DNA of 64,000 nucleotides from Campylorhamphus procurvoides (GCA_013396655.1 WBMV01007522.1:355108-419107); one strand, 5' to 3'. Positions 1 to 14,325 are shown, counted from the stretch's first letter. The notes: generated by a model from the letters alone, not told the origin. Made by a program: numbers and translations.

Positions 1-3000
1 ACTTTTTTCTGCAGGATTGTCAAAATTTGCAACCCACCTTTTTAACCACCTTCCTTAGGGATCCTGCTGCTGAAATCAGCTGTTTCCATTAGCATCCTGC
101 TTTTCATTCACAAAAGAGTCACTATTCTGGCCTGGCCTTCATTTCTATGAGAAATAAAAACCTTGAAACTGAGAATCTCTTTAAGTTCCAGAAGGTAAAT
201 AAAGAAACCATCCATCTTAGTTTTAACATTTAGTAATATTTTTGAAAAGGTAAATAACATTTATGACATTTTCTCTTTTTGCTATTATTGCTGCAGGTTT
301 CACCTTGTCTTTACATGGAGCTGACTATACCATCATTTTGGTTCTTAAAACCACTGTCACAGGCATTGGGACTATTCATACAGAGAATTTGAGTAGCTGA
401 ATTTTCTAGTGGAGATGGGTCCCTATTCACCATATTACCTATTCTCCTACAGCTGACCTGGTTGTTTTTCTGGTATATTAAAGCAGAAAAGCTAATTTAT
501 ATTAAAAGACATTACATTACAAGAAAATAAATCAGTTGAAAGAGTCCTGTAATTCTTATTTTAACAGTGTTACCCACATCTTCCTGAGTGCCTACACCCA
601 TTTTTAAACGTTTTACACAGTTAAATTTATTTTCAGTTTTAATTTGTCCTGTCAAAAACATTCTGATGCTGATGTAATCTCTTGCACTGCTATTTTTAAA
701 CACTAGGTAGCAATGACACCTTTTTTATTTAAAAAAAAACCCAAAAAACAAAAAAACAAAACCTCCTCATGAGATTTCTGATTATAGTTAAGACTGAAGT
801 ATTTGTATATTACCATAATACAAATAATCATTACTATTATTCCATTATACTAAATATAATGGAAGAGTGTCGGCTAACCCTTCAACAATGTGTAATTCAT
901 GTCTTCTCTGAGATGAGTTTTATTTGTTGGAGGCTTTTGGTTTTGTGTGGGTTTTTTTTTTGTTTGTTTTTTTGTTTTTTTTTTAATTTACTCTGTTTAT
1001 ACTGCTGTAAATAAAAGGATTGTCTGGGCCTTGGTGTTTCTGCAGTGTTTTAGAAGTATTAATGCACATATTAAAATTCACAGAAACTAAAGTTTGTTGC
1101 TCTCTATGCTTTTGCTATGGCCCCAGCCTTGCCATGGGAAGGGGGACGGGCAGTGGATACCAGGAAGCATCTGCAAATTGTTGCAGGTGGAGCCCTGGAG
1201 ACACAGCTGGGTCTCTTCTTCCTTACCCAGCCTCTGGGGGAAAAAAATTAACTCACATAAGCCCCAACTGAGCAAACAGGCCCTTAAATAGAAGCACATG
1301 AGTAATTCCTCTTGAGTTTAGGGAGAGCCTTCATGCATCTGAAGTTCCGTGTCCAGGCACGAGTGGGTATTTGGGAGAGCCTCCCACCTCTCGTTCTTTG
1401 CCTTCATTTTACCCGGGTTTCCTAACTCAAACCTTTTGTGGTCTTTCGGCCTTTATTTCTCCTGCTATAATGGCTGAAGGGCAGTGTGTAGCTTGCTCAG
1501 GCTGCTTCTATGGGATATGGCCCTCTGTCCCTTCCTGGTGGGGCTCAGCCATGTCATCTCAGGGGACAGAAGCATGGACTGTGGGCCTCCTGGCCAGCTG
1601 CAGCAGGGCCCCATCACAGCCAAGGCAGTGCTGTATGCCAGCAGCACCACCCCAGTGCTATTCATGCAGCACAAAGAGGGAATTTCCTTAACACCTTTCA
1701 GAGCAAATCCACCCGTGGGATAATTCCTTTGTCTTGGCTGGGCTATGCCAGCAGGGACACCTACCCTTTAGAGGCTTAACAGGGTGTCTGAATTAGTGAA
1801 AGCTACTCAGCTCTTATAATCCAGCTGTACTGTTCTGATTGCTAAGAAATGAGATGGTAGAAGTGTTACTTTGTTTTTACTGGTAATAATTAAAGTAATA
1901 ATTACAGAAAACTGCTCCAGGATGGAAAAATCTATTGGCTCAGACCAGATCGCTGAACCGTAGCCTCTCTAGTCTGCAAAATAAAACCTTTCCATCCCAA
2001 CTTGAAGCCTCCTACACTTTCAGGAAGGCCAAGTGTCCTCTCTTTAGCCAGCCCTTTGTGAACTCAGTCAGAAAGATAAAAAAGGCAAAATAATAACCTG
2101 TGACAGACATCTCTTCTACTAAAGAATTTTCATACCTTCCCAATCTTATTGGTCTGGCTGCAGCCAGGTGCTCCAGGAGGGCGGATGGGTAGGAAGAGCC
2201 TGTCTCCTGAGCCAAAAACTTACATATGACAGAGAAGAACACTACTGAGAGCTGTAATGCCTATTCATGTTACTTGTCACTGCTTTTATTTGGCTGCAGT
2301 TCTTCAGCCCATACCTCTGCCAGCTCAGCTGCTGTACACAATTCGTTTTCTTTAGTACGAGAGAAGAAAGGGAAAAAGGAATTTGCTTAACACCACCATT
2401 GTGAGATGATTTTGGCCATTCACATCTTTTGGCCCTTGCACCAAAATTTAGGGAGGAAAGAAGTCCTTTTAAAACATGTACAGCATCTTGACGTTTCAGG
2501 GCTGGAGTGGAGTTTGGCAGAGAAAACATGGATGGGAGCCAGGCTGCTTCAGCAGATCATACCTGAAAGTGATCCTGCTTAGCCCTGCTTTAATAGAATG
2601 TTCTGCCCAAGTAGAAGCTTTTATGGCAATTTTCCCAGTGAAACTGAGGAAGAATATAAAGATAAGTGGTATGTCATCTATTGGCTTGACAAAGAAGAAC
2701 AAATACTTTTTCTTCAGGATAATAGTGAGACATTAAGAGCTTTGCTTCATATCATGTGTAAACACATGATTTGATTTATTAATTCAAAACATTTATTGTT
2801 AGAATCAAGTCAATTCTCTTTGTTTGTAGCGGATTTTCACATATAAGGAAACTTTCCAAGGATACTCACTGCAAAAATGTTCACCAGGCACTTTCCCCCA
2901 TCAATCTGTCTGAAGCAGATGACACCCTTCCTTAAATCCTGCCAAAGTTCCATGGTTTTGTGGGGAGAGAGGTCCCACTCTGTTCTAGGGGTATTTTCCT

Positions 3001-5711
3001 CCCCTCCAAAACTAAGGATGACAGAGGAACCAGCCCACCCATGGGACCTTTCCCAGGCTGCCTTGGGCATCCCCTGACAGATGTGTCCACATGGGCAAAC
3101 CAGCATCCCACCTCCCATCCCCACCTCTCGTGGTCCGAGCCAGTGCACCTCTGTGCTGGGCAATGAGAATTGACAGGGGCTATTGCCCATCTCAGGAGGA
3201 GAGGGAGGAGGTGCTGGGATATGAACACCTCACCAGCCTCTCAAGGGTGTCAGAGGCAGAGCGGTGCCAATAAGGGGGGTCCTCCTCATGAGGTCTCCTG
3301 CTGACAAGACAGGCAGTTCTCTGTGTGCCCTGCAGCTTGTCTGACCCTGCAGTAGTCTCTAATGCAACATGAATTGGAGGTCTGTTTCAATACAGCTTGA
3401 GCCTTTCCTCTTTGGTGCACTCCCCAGCTCATACAGCAACACAGCCCAATGTGACCCCAGGAAACAAAAAAAAAAAGATAGGTGATTATAAACATTCAAT
3501 TTAATGCTCTTCTACCTGAAGTTAAGATGGTGGCTACAAGTTACAAATCCATTTCCAAGTCAGTACCCTCTTTAAAGGTTTGATTCTTTGGCTCTTTCAC
3601 CTTTCCTAATCAGTGTTTAATTATTAACAGAACAGTAATTTTTGAATGAGTCCTGCCTGCTGACTGCCTTCATTGTATCTGGCCTGGCAACACCAATCTC
3701 CAGAGCCTTCATAGATTCTGCACACCTGACTGACCATCCTCCCAAAGCAAGAGCAGATGCAGCATCTTCTGAATGCACTGGACTAGCTGAAGCTGAGCTT
3801 CTCTGCACACCTTCAGGGCTAGCCAGTCGAGTCCAACTTCATCTTCTGAAAGGCAGCGGCTGGCCCTGCTGAGCTGTTTCTGGAGCACAGCTCCCCCATG
3901 ACTCATCTCTCCTGCAGCCATCTCACTGCATTTCTCTTTTGACAAGTCATTTCTTCTGCTCTGGTCGTTGCCCCGCTCTCAGATTTGCTAAGCCCATGTA
4001 ACTGAGAAGAGGATCCTTCAGAGGGAAGTGGATAATCACTATCAGTGGCTGAACAAGAAAACCTCTCATGGCATAGTGAAAGCCAACATCAATTTTAAGT
4101 CATGTATTCCCAGAATCTGCCATTGCTACTGGGATCTTGTTAGGATTACTGGGGTGCTATGTGGCAAATTTTTGAGGAAACTGCCTTGAGTTTCCCAAGG
4201 AACTGTAATGCAACTGGAAAGGTGCTGAGTTTGCATCTGAATGCAGGGGAATCTCAAAACCCTGGTCAGGGTTGCTTTATCACTTTAAAAGAAAGAGGTT
4301 GTGGGAGGGGAGGAAGGAGGAAAGCTCCTGGCTATTAATAGAGAAGATGAGTAGGACCTTTATTTTGAATGGCTTCCTTAATTAGTGACACACAACGCAA
4401 AAGCAAGGCCTGTGATGCGCTCTACCTGCTGAATTCCCAAGCGCAGATCAGAGAGAGGCAGACAGAAAAAAGACCATTGCTCTGCAGGAGAGTTTCAAAT
4501 AGGTGGAGCTAAAATGCCCAAATTAAAAAATCACCGTCAGATCAATCAACCTTGATCTTCAGAGGGACTGTCTCTGAGGTTGACTAGTGGAGTCAGTGCC
4601 AGCTCAGACTCAGGAAATTTAAGTTCCCTTCCTAGTCTTACCTGCCTGTTGTACGAGATTTCCTCATTTTCTCAGACTTTGTCTTTTATGTCCCTGTGGA
4701 TGCTAAGTTTCCAGAGATAACAGATGTCTCTTCTTACTCAGTGTTACAGTGCCTGGTGCAAAGGTGTCTTGCTTTCTCAGGAACCCTGCTCTTGTACAGT
4801 ACTACAAGAAATAATATTGCTCTGTATAATGGTTCTCCAGTAGCAGAATTTATTTGTACTTGTGTTTTCAATACCTCAAATAAATCAACAACAAGCAAAA
4901 GCAACTATTTAGGCAGTTTAAAGCTAGGAGAGGACTTGCTTCCTTAGTTCTGTAAGCCATGGCATGACACCTGGACCCATGAACCCAATTGGACTTCAGT
5001 AGTACATTACAATAGCGGGACTGTTTTGAAAAATACAACTCAGATGCTTGTGGTTACTACTTGCCTATTTGCACCTTGCTTTCAATAATTACATGTGGGG
5101 CGGCAACTTCTCTTTCTAATGGAAGGAGTAATCCACAGGTATGCATGTTATGGTGCTTTTAAGAAGTAACCAACCCCACAGGAAGGTTTTAGTATGCAGA
5201 TCCCAAAGGAGAGGCAAGGGCAAACAGCTGACAGGCGAGGCAGAGCTCCTCCTTTCACAGTAAAGTAGTTCTATGGGAATGCTGACTCACCTGCTCCCTG
5301 TATAAATAGAGGTGAAGAAAAAGCAATTATATGTCATTTCACTGCACTTCTTTTCCTCTTGCACTGCCTTTTCGCTTGTGAAGTGGATCTGGCTGAAGAG
5401 TCAAGAGTTCTCTGTGTGGGAAAGCTTTGTAAAATTATACCTTGGGCTAGATATGTAAAAGTCTGATAAGCAGGTGTTAATAGTTCCCAGTCAGCTTCAA
5501 AGAAAGGGTAATGTTTCATTGTTTGGCAAGCCAACACTTAACGCACATAAACCCGTTGTAAATAGTTTGTGGAATAGTTGCAGAGAACGTTGACACAAAA
5601 GCTGTTAGAAGATCTGCTGGTGGTGGTTGCACAGGCTTCCCCGCTTTTTTCAGATTGGTCTGTGTATTTAAGGCTTTTATCACATTATCTCCCCTCTCTT
5701 CCTAGCGAGGG
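1..5711. other. Intergenic, no gene seen
   Basis: Only short open frames with no family resemblance or splice-consistent partners. From human synteny the next gene on this side should be IRF2, but none of its exons was recognised. Confidence 0.6.
949..988. repeat. T-rich low-complexity tract
   Basis: A run of T broken by single Gs, about 40 bp. Confidence 0.8.
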
Positions 5712-6155
5712 ATGAGACACCCACAACTTCCCTGGGCAACCTCTTGCTTCACCACCCTCACAGTAAAGAATTTTGTCCTAGCATTTAATCTAAACCTACT
5801 CTCTTTCAGTTTGAAGGCATTCCTTCTTGTCCTGTCACTACATGTCCTTGTAAAGTTTCTCTCCATCTTTTTGTAGGCTCCTTTTAGGTACTGGAAGGTA
5901 CTTAGGTCACCCCAAAGTCTTCTCCTGTCCAGGCTGAACAACCCCAACTCTCTCAGCCTTCCCTTATAGGAGAGGTGTTCCAGCCCGCTAATCATCCTGG
6001 TGGCCCTCCTCTGGACTTGCTCCAACAGGTCGATGTCCTTCTTGTGCTGCAGACCCCAGAGCTGGATGCAGTGTTCCAGGTGGGGTCTCACTAGAGTGGA
6101 GTAGAGGGGCAGAATCACCTCCCCATGCCTGCTGGCCACACTGCTTTTGATGCAG
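5712..6155 (-). mobile_element. CR1 LINE fragment (3' part of ORF2)
   Basis: A 145-codon open frame at 5702-6139 on the minus strand reads the CR1 reverse-transcriptase C-terminal region (landmarks [18 protein letters not shown] and LRELGLFSLDRRR). It is a relic of an element truncated at both ends, not a host gene. Confidence 0.9.
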
Positions 6156-8869
6156 CAGTTGTGCTAGTCCTGATGAGCTGATGACATGAGAAAGGCAAAA
6201 TAGATAAATTGCTCAAAATGCCCCTTTCTTCCACTTTATTAGTGGTTCTAGTGGAAGGCATGACTTCTCTCTATAAGCTTGGTGATGAGAGGTTGCTCTT
6301 TAGATCCTCATCTCCACCTTTGTACCGGAACTCAGATGCTGTTGCTTGCACACTAAGCTGCTGTTTATTCTGCTGACTTGAAGGAAATTCCTAAAGGACA
6401 AAAGCATGGAGCTTAGAGGGCTCATTGAGTGTCCATCATCACAGGACTCCTTCTGTCCACCTGCCATTGTTGTTACTCCATGTCTATTAAAACCTGGGAA
6501 CAGTGGATGCACAGCCCACAGCCTATCTGACCTGACATGGCTGTCTTGATTCTGGCACGCCAAAGCTAGCTAATCCCTGCTGGAAGTTAAACTTCTGGAG
6601 TACAACAAGCCCTGATACACTGCATGGCAGTAAGAGGGGACACACGGGTAAGACCTCTCCTCTCTGCTCAACACCATGCATTGAGGTTGGCAGGGCTGCC
6701 TGTGCCTTAAAACAGCACTGAGAATCCTGGACTAAATTCTCTTAATTCTCTTTAATGTTTCCCCCCCTGCCCTTGCCTCAGGATCTCTCTTTATCTCAGA
6801 TCTGGGTTTCAGTTTTCCCATTTCCCAACCAAATCCCTATGGGATCTCAGAGAGCTGAGTTGCAGAGTTTGGCTGTGGCTGTGCTCCTGCCTCCCATATA
6901 CACCTCTGAGACGTGGAGCAAAAGCAGCCTGAAAATGGGCGGCACCTGCAGTGCTGTTGACTTAGGCCTGCAATCAGTGTTTGGAGTGTTTTGCAACATT
7001 TTGCAGGATGTCAAAACCAAATGATCCTCTGTTTTAGAAAGGAGGCAAATGGTGAACTCCACTGCAGATACCTTATCTCTTGCAGTTCTGGAGAGATCAG
7101 GACACAGTTGAAACAAGAAGCCTGAGGAGGAGGAAACTTGCCTCTGTATTTTTACACTTTTTCAGCTCTTATCTTTGCATTCCAGAGTTTTGTGGCATTT
7201 TGCTCCAATGTTTTACAGGGTCCTTGCACAGAAATGTCTTGTTACTCAGTGCCGTACCTACATGTACATCCACGCTGAAATCTTATTTCCCACCTCAAGT
7301 GCGATACCACCATGGTTTTATCCCCCTGCTATCATGATTCAGGTGCAGGTGTGACTACAAGGGACACAACTTCTAGGTTAAACCCCGAGTAAGGTCAATG
7401 AGCAAATTGGCTCCCAAGGAATCTCCCTTATGCTTCATTCTTGTAACCTAAAAGCTAGATAGCGGAAGGTTCAGTAGGGTTGCCATCAGTCCTGTGAAAT
7501 GTAGATTTGGTTTTCTTTTTAAATTACCTCTGTTATTAAAATGGAGGAATCCTAGAAGGTTGTGATTTCTTTGCACAGCTTTCACTCTCCTCAGCTGTAT
7601 GTAGGTTTCAACACTGTGTTAATCTCTGGGGTATTGAAGACCCATGTGATGATCAGTGGAAAAACAAACCACCCACTGCAGTTGTCACTGTCACCTTCTC
7701 CCCCCGGGGAAGAAATGTGCACAGGATTCAACTGCCACAGCCATGAATGCACAAAAAATGCTGAGGAGAGCCTACCCCCTCGTATGTGTGGCATGAAAGG
7801 AACATAAACAGGAAGCATAAAGCCACAGGAAATTCAACAACTGAAGTTCCTCTGTTCATAGAAACACTGTATATTTTTTTTTCACTAGTTCTATTGCTAT
7901 ATCTCATGTCAGTAAAGAACATTCACTTTCTTACTCTGATCAGACCTGGCACAGGAAAAATACTGAAGGTATTATCCCTTTACATTTTGGATTGCTTTAC
8001 GTTCTGCCTCCCTCAGTGTTATAACCTGGTAACACCAAGTTCTAAAAATTCATACCAGGGGATGCTGAAATCCAGCTATAGGCACACAGCTCCAGCCAGA
8101 ACTTGGGAAGATGGTACTGATGCGAATAGGGTATGGATTTAAATGCATATATAGAGCTTGACATCCATGAATGTTGCTTCTGTCACTTTGTGCATACACT
8201 CACATCCTTCAGCTCTATGTGTTTCAGTCACTAGGACAAGGCTGATAACTACTATTTTGTTTTGAAGTAAGGGGGGAAAAGTCATGTCCTTTGTATCATT
8301 TCTCAGAGCACTCCTTTTAATCCTTCACAACACTTCTTTTGCTGCTTCTCTCAGCAAAATTCTCCCATCTATGAATTACACAGATGAGCAGTTTTTCTGC
8401 CGAATAGTCCAACTTTCAGCAGTAAATAAAGGACACTCTATACTTAATTCCTTTTCTCCTGACTCACCTCTCCTCAGGAATTTCTTCATCCCTACACACA
8501 AACCCCGTTCCATCCCCTGTGCTGCTGATCCACTCTACTCCAGCACAATTCTGTCCAACTCAAAACCAGGTTGTACTCTGAGGCAGGACAGAGAGAAACC
8601 TGAAGCTTCTAGGTCAGTCTGTCCTGAAAAATCTCTCTTATCTGTTTCCCGGCACTGTGACCTGGTGGGGAAGGAGCATGGGGAGACCTCAGCACCTTTC
8701 CAAATAAGGAAGCAGCCTGCGATGGACACCAGCAGAGGTCAGCTTACCTACACACTGGTCTGTAGAGGATCCCATCACGTGGCCTTTCCACAGTATCTAC
8801 ACAGCTACAACTCTTGCTCAAGAACTCCACATCTTGGCCACTGCCAATGCTTTAATGGGGTCTCCCATA
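6156..8869. other. Intergenic, no gene seen
   Basis: No repeat or coding exon recognised. The 118-codon frame at 7786-8142 and the start of the 231-codon frame at 8284 have no recognisable motifs. Confidence 0.55.
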
Positions 8870-9126
8870 GGTGGTTTTCCTATGGAAAACTTCCTAGAGG
8901 TGGCTGTACTGGTGCTTTTCTTATGGACAACTTCCTAGAGGTGGCTGTACTGGTGTTTTTCCTATGGACAACTTCCTAGAGGTGGCTGTAGTGGTGGTTT
9001 TCCTATGGACAACTTCCTAGAGGTGGCTGTACTGGTGGATTTCCTATGGACAACTTCCTAGAGGTGGCTGTAGTGGTGGTTTTCCTGTGGACAACTTCCT
9101 AGAGGTGGCTGTACTGGTAGTTTTCC
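8870..9126 (+). repeat. 41-bp minisatellite, six copies plus a partial
   Basis: Units of 41 bp begin at 8870, 8911, 8952, 8993, 9034 and 9075, with an 11-bp remnant at 9116-9126. The unit contains CTTCCTAGAGGTGGCTGTA; copies differ by a few substitutions (for example TACT versus TAGT at the end). Since 41 is not a multiple of three, it does not encode a constant protein repeat. Confidence 0.92.
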
Positions 9127-9490
9127 CAGCTCACTGTTGGTTATTTCTCTGTTGCTCTTGCAACCCTCTGCTGCTTCACTGTTCTCTTCCAAATATAGTT
9201 TTCTGATATAGTCTTGCTTTCAAGGCTTTTTCTGGTCCCCATTGCCCACCAAAGGAATCCTTGTCCTACTGGCCAGCAAGTGCTCCTCTGCGTTCTTCCC
9301 AGCTGGCACCCCCATTTGGATGATGCTCTAGAGCAGAATCATGCACAGCTCCTGGCATCTCTCCAGTGACTCTTTAAAATTCTTCTATAGTAACTTCAGA
9401 AAAACCCACAGCAGGTTGATATTCCTTGCCTCCTTTTCTGCCCCACTGGTTCTGCCTGCTGTTTCCTTCCATGGCTTTTGCTTGTGAAGT

Positions 9491-9640
9491 CACAGAATCA
9501 CAGAATCCTTTAAGTTGGAAAAGACTTCTCAGATCATTGAGTCCAATGCTTGAAAGATCACCATCTTGTCAGCTAGACCTTAGCACTAAGTGCCACGTCC
9601 AGTTGTTTCTTGAACACCTCCAGGGATGGTGACACCAAAG
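9491..9640 (-). mobile_element. CR1 LINE fragment, 3' end
   Basis: Begins with the reverse-complemented CR1 terminus (CACAGAATCACAGAATCC) and continues with the usual TTGGAAAAGACTTCTCAGATCATTGAGTCCAA-type sequence. About 150 bp are recognisable. Confidence 0.8.
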
Positions 9641-11187
9641 TCTTTGAGGCTGTAAAGTTTGGGGCTTTCCAGGTGCGAGTAGCACAGGTCTGGTAGCAAC
9701 TCCTGCTCAGATTTGCAGCTGGTGTAATCAGCTCTTCCCGGGGACATTTTGTGTCCATCTCATGGTGCTGTTGCAGCTCTCATCTAGAGCAGGTGCCCCA
9801 ATCTTCTGGGTTACCCACATCTTGCACCTCTCCTTCCCCACCTTCTTTTCCTTCTCTTTCTGCCAAGCTCCATCACATGCTGCCATCTGAACACAAATTA
9901 GCACTGATGGTTTACCTGGAGGTTTTTACTTCTGCTAGTTAGGGCATTGCCTTGCTTTAGGGTTTTGCTGATTTAGTCTTTTTTGTTGCAGGTCATTGTT
10001 CTGTTTTAGCCCTAAGGTAAGTCTGCCCCATGCCTGGACTGTGATCCCTTGCAGTGCTGTCCTCCCTCCTTAATTTTCTTACTCCCTGGTCTGTTCCCTC
10101 TTGTTCCTCACCCCCAGTTTTGTAAGCCAGGCTGCTTCCTCTTTCCCCCCCTTCCCTAGGACCATTTTTTGAGTATTTTTTTAGCACTTCCTTTTTTCAG
10201 ACTTGCTGTGCAGCAGTAGATGACGGGGGTACAGCATCCTGAGCACACACTGCAGTAACCCTCCAACTGCCTGCTGGAGCACATTTTAATCTCATCAACA
10301 ACCGCACAAACTATTTATAATCAGCTCTCTGATTACATTCCTAAGGTCAACATCCAAGTTAAAAGACTCAGTATAGCTGATACACTGCTTCAAAATCTCC
10401 TCTCCCCCCGAGGTTTCCAGAGCTGGTGGTCGGTAGTTAAAGGCTGCAGTCAGAGGTGCCACCTTCTGACCTCCTGCTCAGATGTCCCATCTCACTCCTG
10501 CCCTTCTTCCTTGCCCTGTCCCCTCCACCACCTCCCACAGTGGTACCTTTGGGGAAAGCTTATCAAAAAGTGCCTGTGTTAACATGCTGCAGCTGGTCAA
10601 GTGTGCAATGCCATATTCCCCAGTAGAGTCTCCCCAGCTCACCCAACCTGTGTCTGGTCCCAAGGGGATACAGCCCTTGCAGCACCCAGCTGGTGATCAG
10701 AGACACAGATGCCAGTGCCCACCATGCTGCTGTCCCTCCCTGCTGCTCAGGGCTTCAGCAGTAGGAGGCTGTTGTCCTGCCACTGTCACAGACACAGGTC
10801 ACTTTGGGCATCTAAGCCACCCGCTGGTTTTGAACTGATTTCAGTATGACCCAAACCCCCACTCTTTTTCTGTGACTTACTTAGAAAAGTGAGCCAGTGT
10901 CATCCTTTGAACTTGCCTACAGAAACATGAAGTCCCGCAGGCCACTGAGCCCTGCGGGCCACTAAGCCCTGCGCAGTGCTGACCCTTAGAAATGGTGTAC
11001 AAGGAAGCCCCACTAAAGCAGGGTGCCAGCCAGGGAGCCTTATACATCACATGCAGACCCTGGGAGGACTGCAGGCATAAAATGTGGGGACTAGTGAAAG
11101 GGGTGGAAGAATCTGGTTTTCATTTTGCCTCTGGATGTGGGTTTGTTGCCCTGGAGAGAGGAATACTCTGGGTTGGCCTTACTGTCG
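9641..11187. other. Intergenic, no gene seen
   Basis: Unique sequence apart from the small 17-bp tandem at 10940. No coding signal. Confidence 0.55.
10940..10972 (+). repeat. Two tandem 17-bp units
   Basis: GGCCACTGAGCCCTGC is followed at a 17-bp offset by GGCCACTAAGCCCTGC. A short local duplication of no evident function. Confidence 0.7.
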
Positions 11188-11466
11188 CCTTTTAGTAACT
11201 GAAGAGGGCCTACAAAAATAGCGGAGAGGGACTTTTTACAAGGGCATATAGTGATAGGACAAGGGCACATGACTTCACACTGAAAGAAAGTAGGCTTAGA
11301 TGAGATATCAGGAAGAAATTCTCTGCTGCCCAGATGTGTTCAAGACCAGGTTGGATGGGGCTTTGAGCAACCTGGTCTAGTGGAATGTGTCCCTGCCCGT
11401 GGCAGGGAGGTTGGAACTAGATGGTCTTTAAGGTCCCTTTCAACACAAAACATTCTACAATTCTGT
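11188..11466 (+). mobile_element. CR1 LINE fragment, 3' end, internally deleted
   Basis: Runs from GGGCCTACAAAAATAGCGGAG through GATAGGACAAGGGCACATGA to AAGGTCCCTTTCAACACAAAA and ends ATTCTACAATTCTGT. The segment between the AAGAAATTCT and GGTTGGATGGGG portions is shorter than normal. Confidence 0.85.
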
Positions 11467-13948
11467 GCTTTCACTCACTAGCATTTCAGTGAGCAGAAAC
11501 CACTATGCATAAGGCAGAGGTGGTACCAGCTCTTGGCATGCTGCTGAAGACTAGGTAAAGCTGGATCCTTCTGATGCTTCTCCCATCTTCTGTAGATCTC
11601 AGGAGACAATTTTGTCATAATAGTACATGCAATCTTATATATATATGCCTCATATATGTATATACACCCCATCTTGGGTAAGAAAAGGTTAACCAAGAAT
11701 TATGGACTCTTGTGTGAACCTACATATGCTTTAAATGTGAAGCCTCAAGGGCTGAGAGACCACAGCACACTTGGGGCTATTTATTGCCTTCCTGAGATCT
11801 TAATGACAGGCAGGCTGAATGGAGAAAGCTACACCCATGGGGTCACCGGTCTTACTGGCAATCTGGGCAATAGGACCAGATGTCAGGTGGGGAAGCCAAA
11901 GTCCTCTAAGTACATGTCCAGGCTCAGGCCTTCCTGCAGCAGCAGCGTCATCCCCATCACCTGAAGGTCAGCCCTCACCCAGAAAGATCACAGCCTCAGC
12001 TGAGGAATGGTGGGAGAACTGAGCATAGGCAACCAGCTGAGGAGGAGGAGGCAAAGAAAGGTGAAGGACCTCTGCAGAACCACTTTATGCAGAGAAGGTT
12101 ACTTCTGCCTTTAGCCAGTTCTTTTCACATTGCATCATGCAGGAGATGTATGGGTTGTGCATTTGAGGAAGTGGCTTTTAGCTGAATGGGATAAAAGGGA
12201 ACACAAAATGTTCTGGGTTCAGTACCAGAAGTGGATAGAAAGAGAAAGAGGAAATACTTGCATCTGTTAAGAAGGATCTTACAAAAATAAATCACCCTGT
12301 TAGTGTTTACTATTCATCATGGTTTTTTGCAGATGAGTGTAAATTGCAGAGTGATGGTTGTCTCCAGGTTTTTTGGTTTTTTTGAAGGTCTTGTGGTTAA
12401 ATAAGTAGAACCACTATTTTCTGAATGGTTATGGAATATGGTGGTAGTAGTCTTCATCTATAGGTAAATCTTTGTACATCAGATGTTCTCAAACTACTCA
12501 GACACTATAGCTTTAGACATATGCAGGAAAACCGGTTATCTGGTCATCTTTCAAAGTGAGTGGGATGGTTTTGCATGGCCCCTTTCTGTATCCAAGTTGA
12601 AGCCAGGAGGACCTATTAAAACATGGTCTTCAACATACCCCATCCTATGGAATTTCACTAGGTAAGTCCATGTGAATCTCACCATGTTCAACTAGACAGA
12701 AATATTCTGGTCTTGTGCACAGCAGGCAGAGGCAGAGCAGCATCACTGGTCCTCTGGCACTGGGGGCAGCAGTGATGAGCTATTGAATCCAGTGCCAAAT
12801 CTTTCCTGCCAACACTAAACAAAAACACTTTTGGAAATGACTGCTGTGCATCTTGTTTTCTTTTGAGGCACTTTAATTATGTGACTGTCTTCATGACAGA
12901 ACATCTTGGTCTCTAGGAAGAAAAGAACATTGTTTCATTTGTTTGTAAAAGTCAGGTCTTAATATATTTTTTGTGATTATCCAGGAAAGTCCAAACTTCA
13001 AAATTTGATTTTAAGACATAAAAATAAATGTAAGAACTTACCAGGCAAGTTCTCTGTTTGCAGTAATTGACTGTCATTATATAGGCAAAGCAAGCTATTG
13101 CACCACTCTTCTGTTTAAAGACCATCACCACAGCTACGACAGAAGCCTGTTTTGGGAAGTACTTTGGATATTTTTTTTATTAAATGTTACAGCACTATCA
13201 GTGATAGGGATCTGCATGGGGAGATGCTCTGTAGCTGGAAGTGTTCTCTGGGTAGGTCTAGGACAGCAGAGACAAGCCTTTTGCCTCAAAATCAGCTGAC
13301 TCTGGTTTACTCTGATATGCAGTAAGACACGGAAGTTTTCTTGGGAAGCAGCAATGTGATGTTCTCGCATACTTTGGGATGCAAGTGCCAGGATGTAATA
13401 AACACACAAACTGACAGACAGCAAGCAACCACTGAGAGCTGTGAACGGGTTGCTTCATTCAGGCTTTTGGGTTTGGTTTTGAATGACTCATTAATGTGAG
13501 TTTTGGAGATTATTGTGCTGTCTACAGTGACACACTGTGGTGATGAAGCAGTGGTTTCTCTCTGACCCTGTTAGCTAAGAAAGCTGGAGTTCTGCTGTGA
13601 CTGTCCTGCTGCCTGCAGTCAAGAGTGGGAGGAAATATATAGCTGAAAGGTAGTTTTTCATGGTAATAACATTCCTTATAGGATTTGAGCTAAGTCTTTT
13701 GGTGTTACTGTTATAATTTAGCTGTTATTACTCATACTGTTAATAATCACTAGAAGTGATTTCATATGCATACTGCCTGGCTTTATCAGAAAATAAATAA
13801 CTGAAATCATAGTTAAAAATACAAATTGCATGTGAATTGCTAATTTAAATTGCATGTAAGGCAGTTTAAAATTTGAGGAGAAACCATAGGGACTTCCAAG
13901 AGGAATGTATCATGTACAGAGATCTCATAGTTTTTGGTAACTGTATTG
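11467..13948. other. Intergenic, no gene seen
   Basis: Contains a TA-rich stretch at 11636-11666. No coding signal or recognised repeat. Confidence 0.55.
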
Positions 13949-14325
13949 TCATAGAAGCAAGGGATGGTTTGGGTAGGAAGGTATCTTTAAAGGTCATCTA
14001 GTCCAACCTCCCCACAAGAAGCAGGGACACCTTCCACTAGATCAGGTGGCTCAGAGTCCCATCCAATCTGACCTTGAATGTTTCCAGGAATGGTGCATCT
14101 TCCACCTCTCTGGGCAACCTGTTCCAGTGTTTCACCACGCTTAACCTAAAAAACCTTCCTCAAATCTAGTTTGAATCTCTTAGTCTAAAACCATTACCCC
14201 TTGTCCTATTGCAACAGATCCTGCTAAATGCTCTTTCAACATCTTTCTTATAGGCTCCCTTTAGGTACTGAAAGCCTGGTATTGTCACTCTGAAGCCTTC
14301 TCTTCTCCAGGCTAAGCAACACCAA
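13949..14325 (-). mobile_element. CR1 LINE fragment, 3' end
   Basis: Reverse-complement CR1: GGTCATCTAGTCCAACCTCC near one end, CTCTGGGCAACCTGTTCCAG in the middle and TTCTCTTCTCCAGGCTAAGCA at the other. The ORF2 frame is broken. Confidence 0.88.

Noticed and set aside
8284..8979. 231-codon plus-strand open frame as a gene
   Set aside because: No recognisable domain, no splice partners, and its 3' part is a 41-bp minisatellite read in shifting frames.
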